Shown in pieces: positions 24,181 to 32,575 of a stretch of 64,000 bases of DNA. Positions within the stretch are counted from its first letter, which is position 1, and every line of letters starts with the position of its first letter. The notes under the pieces are model-generated. The model was given only the letters and a program-made list of their open reading frames with translations, was not told where the DNA came from and did not search any database. The stretch lies in the NCBI GenBank assembly GCA_945862065.1, contig CAMAWT010000005.1, forward strand, positions 62,001-126,000. The letters run 5' to 3'. The position numbers were made by a program, and so were the translations under genes. This DNA is from Flavobacterium psychrophilum (GTDB lineage: Bacteria > Bacteroidota > Bacteroidia > Flavobacteriales > Flavobacteriaceae).

Positions 24181-24209
24181 TTTGTTTTAAAACACTTTAT
24201 TTATCTTTG
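24181..24209 (+). promoter_or_regulatory. Promoter of the second T9SS cargo gene
   Basis: TTTG at 24181-24184 and TATCTTTG at 24202-24209 are 17 bases apart, a full match to the Bacteroidota promoter pattern, 25 bases before the ATG at 24235. Confidence 0.8.
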
Positions 24210-24234
24210 TGTTCTAATTTAATATGTACACGTT

Positions 24235-25179
24235 ATGAAAAAATTTTACACCTTATCTTTATTTTTAATTTCTTTTATTGGATTTTCACAAGTTTCATTA
24301 CCTTTTGCTGATTCTTTCAGCTACACCGCTGGTAATTTACATACAACTAATCCATGGTCAGTTGTAGGTACTCCAAATGCTACAGACCATATTTTATTAA
24401 ATGGATCTAATGTAACATTTGATGGTATTGGAACTGATGCTCAAGTTTTATTTACATCTCAAACTGCTGGAACTGTGTATTACAAGTTCAAATTAAAAGT
24501 TTTAACAATGGCAGGTGTTAGTGATGCTAATGGTGGTTATTTAGCAGGATTTACGCAAAACACAACCACTTTTGGAGGAACAATATGGACAAAGAGAGTA
24601 GATGACAATACGTTCAATATTGGAATCGAAACTAGAACTGCTACCGGAGTGAGCACTACTTACACAACTGGAACATATAATACTGGAACTTCTTATACTG
24701 TTGTTGTTTCTTACACTTTTAACAGTGCAACTACTGCAGATGATACTGCTAAATTGTGGATTAATCCAACATCAACAGATGAAACTTCTCCATTATTAAC
24801 AGATGTTCATACAGGTACAGATTTAACATCTATTGTAAGTTTCTTCTTAAGACAAGATAGTATTACTGAAACTCCTTCAGTAGAAATTGACGATTTAAAA
24901 ATTTCTTTAACTTTTGCTGATGTTTTAAAATCTTCAAAATTTGAAAACATCGCTGGTCTTAGCATTTATCCAAACCCAGTTTCAAACGGAACATTATTCA
25001 TAAATACAGATGCAAATGACGAAAAAAGCGTTTCTATTTTTGATGTTTTAGGAAAACAAGTTTTACAGCTAACAACTTCAAACAATGCAATAAACGTTGC
25101 TAACTTAAACGGAGGTATTTACATCGTTAAAGTAACAGAAAACGGAAAAACTGCTACAAGAAAATTAGTTATCAAATAA
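24235..25179 (+). CDS. T9SS cargo protein of unknown function with type A sorting domain
   Basis: This 314-residue secreted protein has a signal peptide ending ISFIGFSQ (about residue 19), a central region of about 210 residues rich in Thr/Ser/Gly with beta-sandwich-like strands (LPFADSFSYTAGNLHTTNPWSVVG; VYYKFKLKVLT; VEIDDLKISLTF) that resembles a lectin-like jelly roll, and a type A T9SS sorting domain over the last 80 residues (LSIYPNPVSNGTLFINT, KLVIK at the end). It would be secreted and probably anchored to the cell surface. I do not recognise a catalytic domain. It has its own promoter and terminator and follows a short paralogue of its sorting domain. Confidence 0.85.
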   Translation: MKKFYTLSLFLISFIGFSQVSLPFADSFSYTAGNLHTTNPWSVVGTPNATDHILLNGSNVTFDGIGTDAQVLFTSQTAGTVYYKFKLKVLTMAGVSDANGGYLAGFTQNTTTFGGTIWTKRVDDNTFNIGIETRTATGVSTTYTTGTYNTGTSYTVVVSYTFNSATTADDTAKLWINPTSTDETSPLLTDVHTGTDLTSIVSFFLRQDSITETPSVEIDDLKISLTFADVLKSSKFENIAGLSIYPNPVSNGTLFINTDANDEKSVSIFDVLGKQVLQLTTSNNAINVANLNGGIYIVKVTENGKTATRKLVIK

Positions 25180-25213
25180 TTTTTTTCAAAATAATTTTTT
25201 TAAAATAATTTAT

Positions 25214-25244
25214 AAAGCACCAACGATGTTGGTGCTTTTTTTTG
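25214..25244 (+). terminator. Terminator of the T9SS cargo gene
   Basis: AAAGCACCAAC and GTTGGTGCTTT form an 11-base stem around GAT with a T run, 34 bases after the stop. Confidence 0.9.
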
Positions 25245-25277
25245 TTTTAATTTTTCAATTATGCTCAATTACTTTCC

Positions 25278-25285
25278 TATTTTTG
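25278..25285 (+). promoter_or_regulatory. Promoter -7 box directly before the LuxE-like gene (leaderless)
   Basis: TATTTTTG ends 4 bases before the ATG at 25290. As transcription starts a few bases after this box, the mRNA should begin at or next to the start codon. Confidence 0.6.
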
Positions 25286-25289
25286 CAAC

Positions 25290-26270
25290 ATGATTTCAAA
25301 AGAAGAAATATTCCAAATCAGCTCCAAAAAAGAGTTCGAAAAAATGACCTTAAAAGTCTTTCGTCATCAATTTGATCATAATTTGGTTTACCAACAATTT
25401 TGTAATTTACTAAACAAAAACAAATCCAACGTAAAAACAGTTTTAGATATTCCTTTTTTACCTATTCAATTTTTTAAAAGCCATCAAGTGCTTAGTTCTA
25501 CTCAAACGGTTGATCAAACTTTTACTAGTAGCGGCACAACCGGAATGACCACTAGTCAACACTTCGTTACCGATGTGTCTTGGTATGAAGAAAGCTACCG
25601 AAAAGCCTTTGCACAATTCTATGGGAATATAGAAAATTATGCCGTTTTAGCGCTTTTACCATCCTATCTTGAGCGACAAGGATCTTCACTTATTTATATG
25701 GTTTCTGATTTAATAGCACTTTCCAACCATTCCGAAAGTGGCTTTTATCTCCATAATAATGACGAATTAGCTACCAAGTTAATCGAACTCGATAACTCTG
25801 GGCAAAACGTACTTTTAATTGGTGTGACCTATGCTTTACTGGACTTAATTGAAAAGCAACAATTTCAATTAAGAAACACCATTATCATGGAAACAGGTGG
25901 AATGAAAGGCAAAAGAAAGGAAATGATTCGCGAAGAACTTCATCAACAGCTATGCCAAGGTTTTGGTGTTTCAAGCATCCATTCAGAATATGGAATGACC
26001 GAATTATTATCTCAAGCTTACTCACTGGGCGAGGGTATTTTTGAATGTCCAAATTGGATGCAAATCCTCATCCGAGATACAGAAGATGCACTTACTTATG
26101 TTGAGGTTCAAAAAACGGGAGGCATTAATGTTATTGATTTGGCTAATTACAATTCGTGTTCGTTCATTGCCACACAAGATTTGGGTAAAAAATATCCCAA
26201 TAATTCGTTTGAAGTATTGGGACGTTTTGATAATTCTGATATTCGTGGTTGCAACCTGATGGTTATATAA
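25290..26270 (+). CDS. LuxE-like acyl-protein synthetase / acyltransferase
   Basis: This 326-residue protein belongs to the adenylate-forming LuxE/PaaK-related group. It has the nucleotide-binding loop [47 protein letters not shown] and [14 protein letters not shown], which match motifs of LuxE, the enzyme that activates fatty acids for reduction in luminous bacteria. No luxCDAB genes are nearby, so it probably activates another acyl group, perhaps for lipid or pigment synthesis (inference). It appears to be transcribed alone, from a promoter so close that the message should be leaderless. The 3' end overlaps the convergent tyrS by 8 bases. Confidence 0.82.
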   Translation: MISKEEIFQISSKKEFEKMTLKVFRHQFDHNLVYQQFCNLLNKNKSNVKTVLDIPFLPIQFFKSHQVLSSTQTVDQTFTSSGTTGMTTSQHFVTDVSWYEESYRKAFAQFYGNIENYAVLALLPSYLERQGSSLIYMVSDLIALSNHSESGFYLHNNDELATKLIELDNSGQNVLLIGVTYALLDLIEKQQFQLRNTIIMETGGMKGKRKEMIREELHQQLCQGFGVSSIHSEYGMTELLSQAYSLGEGIFECPNWMQILIRDTEDALTYVEVQKTGGINVIDLANYNSCSFIATQDLGKKYPNNSFEVLGRFDNSDIRGCNLMVI

Positions 26271-27558
26271 CCCGCACCACAAAATAATTTTTCTTACCAC
26301 TTTGCAATAAAACAAACTGATTATTTATTAAGTCAGTAGAAGAAAGCATAAACTCTTCCGAAACTTTTGTTTTATTCACTGCAATAGAATTCGCACTCAA
26401 CGCTCGTCTAGCTTCACCATTTGATTTTAAAAAGCCCGTTTTTTCATTCAAAACCTCCACAATATTCAATCCGTTTTCAATATCATTTCTAGCAATTGTT
26501 GCCTGCGGAACACCATCAAAAATTTCCAAAAAAGTCGCTTCATCCAATTGTTTCAAATCGTCAGCTGTTGCATTCCCAAATAAAATTCCCGATGCTGCAA
26601 TTGCTTTTTCTAGCTCTGCTTTTCCGTGTACAAAAGTAGTCACTTCCTCAGCTAATTTTTTCTGTAAAACCCGCAAATGAGGCGCTTCATGATGTTGCAA
26701 AATCAATTCATTAATAGTTGCTTCATCCAAAAACGTAAAAATTTTAATATATTTTTCGGCATCTACATCTGTCGTATTCAACCAAAATTGGTAAAATTTA
26801 TACACCGATGTTTTATCTACTGTTAACCACACATTACCACCTTCCGATTTTCCAAATTTTGACCCGTCTGCCTTCGTAATCAATGGGCATGTCATTGCAA
26901 AAGCCTTCGCACCTTCACCATTCATTCGTCGCACCAACTCCGTCCCCGTTGTAATATTTCCCCATTGGTCAGAGCCCCCCATTTGCAACAAACAACCATG
27001 TGTTTTGTATAAATGATGAAAATCATACCCTTGAATTAACTGGTACGTAAACTCCGTAAAACTCATTCCTTCTCCTTCGGCGCCCAAACGTTTTTTTACA
27101 GAATCTTTTGCCATCATATAGTTTACCGTAATACGTTTACCCACATCACGTGCAAAATTAATGAACGAAAAATCTTTCATCCAGTCATAATTATTAACCA
27201 AAACGGGCGCATTTACAGCAGTCGAATTAAAATCTAAAAACCGAGACAAAACCGATTTTATACCCGCTACATTTTTCTCCAAAGCAACTTCATCCAGCAA
27301 ATTACGCTCGTCCGATTTGCCCGAAGGATCGCCTATCATACCGGTTGCACCTCCTACCAAAGCAATCGGTTTATGTCCAAATTGTTCCAAGTGTACCAAC
27401 AAAATAATGGGCACCAAACTACCAATATGTAACGAATCACTTGTTGGGTCAAACCCAATATAAGTCGTTGTCATTTCCTTAACTAGTTGTTCCTCAGTAC
27501 CTGGCATCATGTCGTGAATCAATCCACGCCATTGCAATTCTGCGACTAAATTCTTCAT
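26263..27558 (-). CDS. tyrS: Tyrosyl-tRNA synthetase
   Basis: This 431-residue class I synthetase charges tRNA-Tyr. It has the HIGH-like motif LHIGSLVP, the tyrosine pocket sequence [41 protein letters not shown], the KMSKS-like loop KFGKSEGGN and an S4-like RNA-binding domain at the end ([19 protein letters not shown]). Length and layout are those of the bacterial TyrRS subgroup with an S4 tail. It is monocistronic with its own promoter. Confidence 0.97.
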   Translation of the reverse strand: MKNLVAELQWRGLIHDMMPGTEEQLVKEMTTTYIGFDPTSDSLHIGSLVPIILLVHLEQFGHKPIALVGGATGMIGDPSGKSDERNLLDEVALEKNVAGIKSVLSRFLDFNSTAVNAPVLVNNYDWMKDFSFINFARDVGKRITVNYMMAKDSVKKRLGAEGEGMSFTEFTYQLIQGYDFHHLYKTHGCLLQMGGSDQWGNITTGTELVRRMNGEGAKAFAMTCPLITKADGSKFGKSEGGNVWLTVDKTSVYKFYQFWLNTTDVDAEKYIKIFTFLDEATINELILQHHEAPHLRVLQKKLAEEVTTFVHGKAELEKAIAASGILFGNATADDLKQLDEATFLEIFDGVPQATIARNDIENGLNIVEVLNEKTGFLKSNGEARRALSANSIAVNKTKVSEEFMLSSTDLINNQFVLLQSGKKNYFVVRVI

Positions 27559-27577
27559 CTTACTTAATATATTTCTG

Positions 27578-27608
27578 CAAATATAACGATTGTGGCCCGT
27601 TTTTACAA
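27578..27608 (-). promoter_or_regulatory. Promoter of tyrS
   Basis: On the minus strand TTG (27608-27606) and TATATTTG (27585-27578) are 20 bases apart, a good consensus fit, 19 bases before the ATG at 27558. No T-box or other leader structure fits in this short distance. Confidence 0.75.
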
Positions 27609-27676
27609 TTGGATAATTTGTTATTGATGTTGTAATTGAAATTGTAATTGAAATTTATTTTGTAATTATTTTTTAG

Positions 27677-27804
27677 AAGCACACAACCCCGTCTCACAAG
27701 CCAATCCGTCCTGCTGTCGCCTTTATCTTGCTCGCCCTACGGGACTTCGCAAGGATATCGGCTCCATCAGGGCTACACTTCACGTTTTGTTTTTCAGTTG
27801 AAAA
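27677..27804 (-). repeat. Dispersed hairpin repeat, copy E
   Basis: On the minus strand: TAGCCCTGATGGAGCCGATA, TCCTTGCGAAGTCCC, GTAGGGCGAGCAAGATAAAG, GCGACAGCAGGAC. It closely matches copy G at 43951-44079, including the flanking AGCACAC and TTTTTCAGTTGAAAAT, so these two are recent relatives. It shares the gap 27559-28166 with copy F and a palindromic repeat; no gene is seen in that gap. Confidence 0.82.
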
Positions 27805-27888
27805 TGAGTTAATTAGCGAATTTGAAAATGTGCCAATTTGAAAATTTGTGTTGAAATTTGGTATTGCCATTACTATTGAAAGTTAAAA

Positions 27889-27921
27889 ACCCTGTCAGGG
27901 TTCTAAACCCTGACAGGGTTG
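27889..27921. repeat. Nested palindromic repeat
   Basis: AACCCTGTCAGGGTT and AACCCTGACAGGGTT flank CTA. The two 15-base arms are perfect inverted copies, and each arm is itself nearly palindromic. It lies between repeat copies E and F, outside any gene. Confidence 0.9.
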
Positions 27922-27966
27922 AAACAACATAACCCCTTTATAATTAATAAACTATCTTTTAAAACA

Positions 27967-28112
27967 ATTTTTCAATTTACCGTAAACCCGCATGAGGGAT
28001 GGAGGCGGCATCCTTATGTGTAGCGCAGCGGAGCAAAAGATACAGCCGACAGCCCGACCCCGTTATAGAAATGGGTTCTGTTGTACGTATATGTTGTTAA
28101 CGGGGGCATGCC
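27967..28112 (+). repeat. Dispersed hairpin repeat, copy F
   Basis: The first 48 bases match copy A with two differences and contain GGATGGAGGCGGCATCC. The tail AAAAGATACAGCCGACAGCC follows. The middle (TTATGTGTAGCGCAGCGGAG) is unrelated to that of copy A, so the loop varies while the core is kept. Open frames crossing it are fortuitous. Confidence 0.82.
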
Positions 28113-28154
28113 CAAATGTTTATTGGGTTAGTTTTTTTGATTGTGGGAATAGTG

Positions 28155-28162
28155 TACCTTTG
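28155..28162 (+). promoter_or_regulatory. Promoter -7 box directly before the SDR gene (leaderless)
   Basis: TACCTTTG ends 4 bases before the ATG at 28167, the same distance as at 25278-25290. A TTTTTTTG about 15 bases upstream is a possible -33 element. Longer in-frame starts upstream overlap the promoter. Confidence 0.6.
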
Positions 28163-28166
28163 TTGT

Positions 28167-29168
28167 ATGGTATTAGTTACAGGAGCTACGGGTTTGGTGG
28201 GGTCGCATTTGTTGTTGCATTTGTTGAAAAATGGTGCGATAGAGATTCGTGCGATGTATCGTGACGAGTTAAAATTAGCTCAAACACGTGCGCTTTTTGT
28301 CCAACAAGACAAATTGGTTCTTTTTGATAAGGTCGAATGGGTGAGGGCTGACATTTTGGATATTCCGAGTTTGGAAGGTGCTTTTGAAGGGGTCGATTTT
28401 GTATATCATTGTGCAGGTTTTATTTCGTTTGACCCAAAGGACGAGTTGCTTTTGCGAAAAATAAACATTGAAGGCACTGCTAATATTGTGAATTTTTGTA
28501 TTGATAAAAAGGTAATAAAGTTGTGTCATGTATCGTCAATTGCCGCTTTGGGCGATTTGGAACCCAATGAATGGCTGTTGAACGAAGCTACCAAATGGAA
28601 TTCCGAAAAACTTCATAGTGATTATGCCATTTCGAAATATGGTGCGGAAATGGAAGTATGGCGCGGTCAACAAGAGGGTTTATCGGTTGTGATTGTAAAC
28701 CCGGGTGTTATTTTGGGTGAAGGATTTTGGGGGCAGGGGAGCAGTGTTTTGTTTGATCGTGTTTGGGATGGGATTACTTTTTATACAGAAGGAGTTACAG
28801 GTTATGTATCGGTTTTGGACGTGGTGCAAATTATGCATACTTTGATGGAAAGCACTGTAAATGGCGAACGAATGGTTGTAGTTTCGGAGCAATTGAGTTA
28901 CAAAGATATTCTTTCTAAAATAGCTGTTAAAATGGGTTTGGAGCCACCAAAGAGAAAGGTTGCTTCCTGGTTGTTGCAATGCGCTTGGAGGATTGATTGG
29001 TTTTTGTCTTTGTTTGGTAAGAAGCGTTTTTTGAGCCGTCAATCGGCAGCTAGTTTGGTTAATATTGAGGAACTGTCAAATGAAAAGAGTTTGACTTTTT
29101 TGGAATATGAATCTATCGATAATTGTTTGGATAGGGTGGTGCCTATTTATTTGAAAGAGAAGAGATAA
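28167..29168 (+). CDS. NAD-dependent epimerase/dehydratase (extended SDR)
   Basis: This 333-residue enzyme starts MVLVTGATGLVGSHLLLHLL, the GxxGxxG nucleotide-binding motif of extended SDRs. It has a Ser catalytic residue region in HVSSIAALGD, the active-site pair in SDYAISKYGAEMEV (Y-x3-K) and VVIVNPGVILGEG. This group includes dihydroflavonol-reductase-like and 3-beta-hydroxysteroid-dehydrogenase-like proteins; the substrate is unknown. I start at 28167 because the Rossmann motif must be near the N-terminus and the promoter box lies just upstream, giving a leaderless message. It stands alone between repeat copies and the hppA terminator. Confidence 0.88.
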   Translation: MVLVTGATGLVGSHLLLHLLKNGAIEIRAMYRDELKLAQTRALFVQQDKLVLFDKVEWVRADILDIPSLEGAFEGVDFVYHCAGFISFDPKDELLLRKINIEGTANIVNFCIDKKVIKLCHVSSIAALGDLEPNEWLLNEATKWNSEKLHSDYAISKYGAEMEVWRGQQEGLSVVIVNPGVILGEGFWGQGSSVLFDRVWDGITFYTEGVTGYVSVLDVVQIMHTLMESTVNGERMVVVSEQLSYKDILSKIAVKMGLEPPKRKVASWLLQCAWRIDWFLSLFGKKRFLSRQSAASLVNIEELSNEKSLTFLEYESIDNCLDRVVPIYLKEKR

Positions 29169-29172
29169 TACC

Positions 29173-29206
29173 AAAAAAAAGCCCCGCAATAAATTGCGAG
29201 GCTCTT
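29173..29206 (-). terminator. Terminator of hppA
   Basis: On the minus strand GCCTCGCAAT pairs with ATTGCGGGGC around TT, followed by eight T's. It lies 19 bases past the hppA stop and may also slow plus-strand transcripts from the SDR gene. Confidence 0.8.
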
Positions 29207-29224
29207 AAACAAAAAAATGAAATA

Positions 29225-31777
29225 TTATTTTAAGTTTTCTACTTTTTCTTTTACTTGCTCAAGTGAACCTTCAAAAACTTGAACATTTACATTGCCTTCT
29301 TCAGTAGTTGTTACAGTAGCTTTTGCTTTTCCGTTTACATTTTTGATTTCAACTTTTACGTTTTTATCAGCAGCATCCATACAACAAGCTTTTTCTCCTT
29401 CTTTTGGTGCCACAAATTTTCCGTCTGCATCATAGTGAGACAAACACATTTCTTTTTCTGTAGCTGAACAACCCAATGAATCACACATTTTTGCGCATTC
29501 ATCTTTAGTCATTATAGCACATTTAGTCATGTCGCATTTGCCCATGTTTTCCGCACCGCAAGTTTTTACAATTTTTACATTCACTTCTTCAGAATCTGAA
29601 TGACCAGAACCTAAAATTGGAGCAATTACCAATCCGATCAAACAAGTCAATTTGATTAAGATGTTCATAGATGGACCCGAAGTATCTTTGAATGGATCAC
29701 CAACAGTATCTCCAGTTACGGCAGCTTTGTGTGCATCTGAACCTTTAAAGGTCATTTCGCCATTGATTTCTACCCCAGCTTCAAAAGATTTTTTAGCATT
29801 ATCCCAAGCACCACCTGCGTTGTTTTGGAACACAGCCCAAAGTACACCAGAAACGGTTACACCTGCCATATATCCACCTAACATTTCAGCGATTAATTGG
29901 TTGTTATCAGCATATACTAATTTACCTAAAAGTACAATAGCTATTGGGAAACCAATAGTTAAAATTCCTGGCAACATCATTTCGCGTAAAGCGGCTTTTG
30001 TAGAAATATCTACACATTTAGCATATTCTGGTTTTCCAGTTCCTTCCATAATTCCTGGAATTTCTCTGAACTGACGACGCACTTCATACACCATGTCCAT
30101 TGCAGCTTTTCCAACAGAATTCATTGCTAATGCAGAGAATACCACGGGCACCATACCTCCAATAAACAACATAGCTAAAACAGGTGCTTTGAAGATGTTG
30201 ATTCCATCAATTCCAGTAAAAGTTACATAAGCAGCAAATAAAGCTAACGAGGTCAATGCAGCCGAAGCGATGGCAAAACCTTTTCCAGTTGCAGCCGTTG
30301 TATTACCTACTGAATCCAAAATATCGGTACGTGTACGTACTTCTTTTGGTAATTCACTCATTTCAGCAATACCACCAGCGTTGTCTGATATAGGTCCGAA
30401 AGCATCAATTGCTAATTGCATTGCTGTTGTAGCCATCATTGCCGAAGCTGCTAAAGCTACACCATAAAATCCTGCAAATGCATATGAAGACCAGATTGCT
30501 GCAGCAAATAATAATACGGTTGGGAACGTAGAAATCATTCCGGTTGCTAAACCAGCAATTACGTTGGTTCCTGCACCAGTTGAAGATTTTTGTACAATTG
30601 CCAAAACTGGTTTTGTACCTAATCCCGTATAATATTCAGTTACAGATGAGATGGCACCACCCACAATTAAACCTACAATAGTAGCATAAAAAACACGCAA
30701 TGATGATATTTCTTTCAATCCTTCGCCATAGAATTCCATTTTCATTGTTTGTGGCAACATGAAATCTACTAAGAAGTAACAAGCCACTAAAGTCAATAAA
30801 ATAGAAACCCAGTTTCCGATGTTTAAAGCTTTTTGAACTTGCGCTTCTTTAGCATCATCACTTGAAATTTTCACTAACATGGTTCCGATGATTGAGAATA
30901 AAATTCCGAAACCAGCAATTGCCATTGGTAATAAAATTGGTCCGATTCCGCCAAAAGCATCTTCGATTTTACCACCCATATCTTTGATAACATAATTTCC
31001 TAAAACCATCGCAGCCAAAACAGTTGCAACATACGAACCAAATAAATCGGCACCCATACCTGCAACGTCACCTACGTTATCACCTACGTTATCTGCAATT
31101 GTAGCAGGATTACGAGGATCATCTTCTGGAATACCCGCTTCCACTTTACCAACTAAGTCAGCACCTACGTCAGCAGCTTTGGTATAAATACCACCACCAA
31201 CTCTTGCGAATAAAGCAATAGATTCAGCACCAAGAGAGAAACCAGCTAAGGTTTCAAGTAATTTTGTCATGTCTTCTGTGTTTGTCCAAACACCACCCAT
31301 GAAAAGATTGTATAATATGATAAAGAAACCTGTCAAACCTAAAACGGCTAAACCAGCAACTCCAAGTCCCATTACAGTACCGCCACCAAAAGAAACTTTT
31401 AATGCTTGAGGCAAACTTGTACGAGCCGCTTGTGTAGTTCTCACGTTCGTTTTAGTTGCTATTTTCATACCCATATTTCCAGCCCAAGCTGAAAAGAAAG
31501 CACCAAAAATAAAGGCTACTACTATTAATAAATGCGTTTTTACTCCGTCAATTTGAGTAATTCCAGCTAAAACAACACTAGCAATAACTACGAAGATTGC
31601 TAATAATCTGTATTCTGCTTTAAGGAAAGCCAAGGCTCCTTCGTAAATGTAATCTGAAATTTCTTTCATTTTTCCATCACCAGCATCTTGTTTTAATACC
31701 CAAGATCTTTTGATTGCCATAAAAGCTAATCCAATTAACGCCATTACTATTGGCACATAAATCATCAATGATTCCAT
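29225..31777 (-). CDS. hppA: Membrane-bound ion-pumping pyrophosphatase with a Cys-rich C-terminal tail
   Basis: This 850-residue inner-membrane pump couples PPi hydrolysis to H+ or Na+ export. It has about 16 membrane segments and the catalytic motifs GGGIYTKAADVGADLVGKVE, DDPRNPATIADNVGDNVGD and DTVGDPFKDTSGPS. GNTTAATGKGFAI has Ala in the place that marks the K+-dependent subfamily. Unusually, about 122 residues follow the last membrane segment. They hold nine Cys, including GKCDMTKC, DECAKMCDSLGC and ACC, and then a Val/Lys/Thr-rich stretch. This tail should lie on the periplasmic side and might bind metal. Start: MESLMIYVPIV at 31777; a longer frame overlaps the promoter. It is a single-gene unit. 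Confidence 0.93.
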   Translation of the reverse strand: MESLMIYVPIVMALIGLAFMAIKRSWVLKQDAGDGKMKEISDYIYEGALAFLKAEYRLLAIFVVIASVVLAGITQIDGVKTHLLIVVAFIFGAFFSAWAGNMGMKIATKTNVRTTQAARTSLPQALKVSFGGGTVMGLGVAGLAVLGLTGFFIILYNLFMGGVWTNTEDMTKLLETLAGFSLGAESIALFARVGGGIYTKAADVGADLVGKVEAGIPEDDPRNPATIADNVGDNVGDVAGMGADLFGSYVATVLAAMVLGNYVIKDMGGKIEDAFGGIGPILLPMAIAGFGILFSIIGTMLVKISSDDAKEAQVQKALNIGNWVSILLTLVACYFLVDFMLPQTMKMEFYGEGLKEISSLRVFYATIVGLIVGGAISSVTEYYTGLGTKPVLAIVQKSSTGAGTNVIAGLATGMISTFPTVLLFAAAIWSSYAFAGFYGVALAASAMMATTAMQLAIDAFGPISDNAGGIAEMSELPKEVRTRTDILDSVGNTTAATGKGFAIASAALTSLALFAAYVTFTGIDGINIFKAPVLAMLFIGGMVPVVFSALAMNSVGKAAMDMVYEVRRQFREIPGIMEGTGKPEYAKCVDISTKAALREMMLPGILTIGFPIAIVLLGKLVYADNNQLIAEMLGGYMAGVTVSGVLWAVFQNNAGGAWDNAKKSFEAGVEINGEMTFKGSDAHKAAVTGDTVGDPFKDTSGPSMNILIKLTCLIGLVIAPILGSGHSDSEEVNVKIVKTCGAENMGKCDMTKCAIMTKDECAKMCDSLGCSATEKEMCLSHYDADGKFVAPKEGEKACCMDAADKNVKVEIKNVNGKAKATVTTTEEGNVNVQVFEGSLEQVKEKVENLK

Positions 31778-31810
31778 AAATATAATTTTTGTTATAAATT
31801 TTATCGGATG

Positions 31811-31818
31811 CAAAAATA
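31811..31818 (-). promoter_or_regulatory. Promoter -7 box for hppA
   Basis: The minus strand reads TATTTTTG, matching the consensus, 33 bases before the ATG at 31777. Confidence 0.6.
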
Positions 31819-31959
31819 ACAATTTTTTAAGAACTTATGCAATTTACCTTGTGTAATAAAATACAATTGTGCTAATTTTATATACTTTTTGGTTGTTTTT
31901 GTGTTTTTGATGGAATTAGAAAAGTGAAAAACGAATTTCCTGATTAATTTTAAAAGTAA

Positions 31960-32553
31960 TTATAACTTATTTCTTTTCTTTAAATAATAATGCCAAATCA
32001 CAAAAGAAGCAAAGGTTCTATTTGGTTTCCAATGATTTGAAACGAGTTCCATTTCTTCGATATTCTGACAATTATATAATTCAATAAGGGTGTTTTTTAT
32101 GGCAATATCGCCCAACGGAATAATATCTTGCAACTGCAAACAAAACATTAAATATACGTCAATGCTCCAATTTCCAACTCCTTTTATCGTGATTAATTCT
32201 GCGCGAATTTCCGCTTCAGATTTATTTGCAAAGCTTTCAAAATCTATTTCATCAGAAATTACTTTGGTTGCTAAATCTTTTAAATAAACGGTTTTCTGTC
32301 GAGAAACACCACAATTTCTTAATTCTTCATCCCTTGAATCTAAAATGATTTCGGGAGTTATTTCTCCAAAATAGTTTTCTAATTTTAAGTAACAAGCTTT
32401 TGCAGATGCAATTGAAACTTGTTGTTCTAAAATAATATGGCACATCGATTCAAATCCTTCTTTTCTTTTTTGAATGATGGGCAAGCCGTGGGTTTCTAAA
32501 ATGTTTTTTAGAATTTTGTCTGTAATAATAGGCGTTGGAATACTATCTTGCAT
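31960..32553 (-). CDS. DNA-3-methyladenine glycosylase II type (HhH-GPD) repair enzyme
   Basis: This 197-residue protein is a compact HhH-GPD DNA glycosylase. It has MCHIILEQQVSIASAKACY, the helix-hairpin-helix ITIKGVGNWSIDVYLMF and the catalytic Asp region DIIPLGDIAIK, then HWKPNRTFASFVIWHYY. This AlkA/MAG-like pattern removes alkylated purines from DNA. It lacks the FeS-cluster Cys of EndoIII. I start at MQDSIPTPIITDK (32553), just after the stop of the preceding gene at 32576; a longer frame runs back into that gene. Confidence 0.88.
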   Translation of the reverse strand: MQDSIPTPIITDKILKNILETHGLPIIQKRKEGFESMCHIILEQQVSIASAKACYLKLENYFGEITPEIILDSRDEELRNCGVSRQKTVYLKDLATKVISDEIDFESFANKSEAEIRAELITIKGVGNWSIDVYLMFCLQLQDIIPLGDIAIKNTLIELYNCQNIEEMELVSNHWKPNRTFASFVIWHYYLKKRNKL

Positions 32554-32575
32554 GAGTATCTCAAATAAGTTTTTC

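Noticed and set aside
25290..26270. LuxE-like gene as part of a bioluminescence operon
   Set aside because: No luciferase, reductase or LuxC-like gene is nearby; the flanking genes are a T9SS cargo gene and tyrS.
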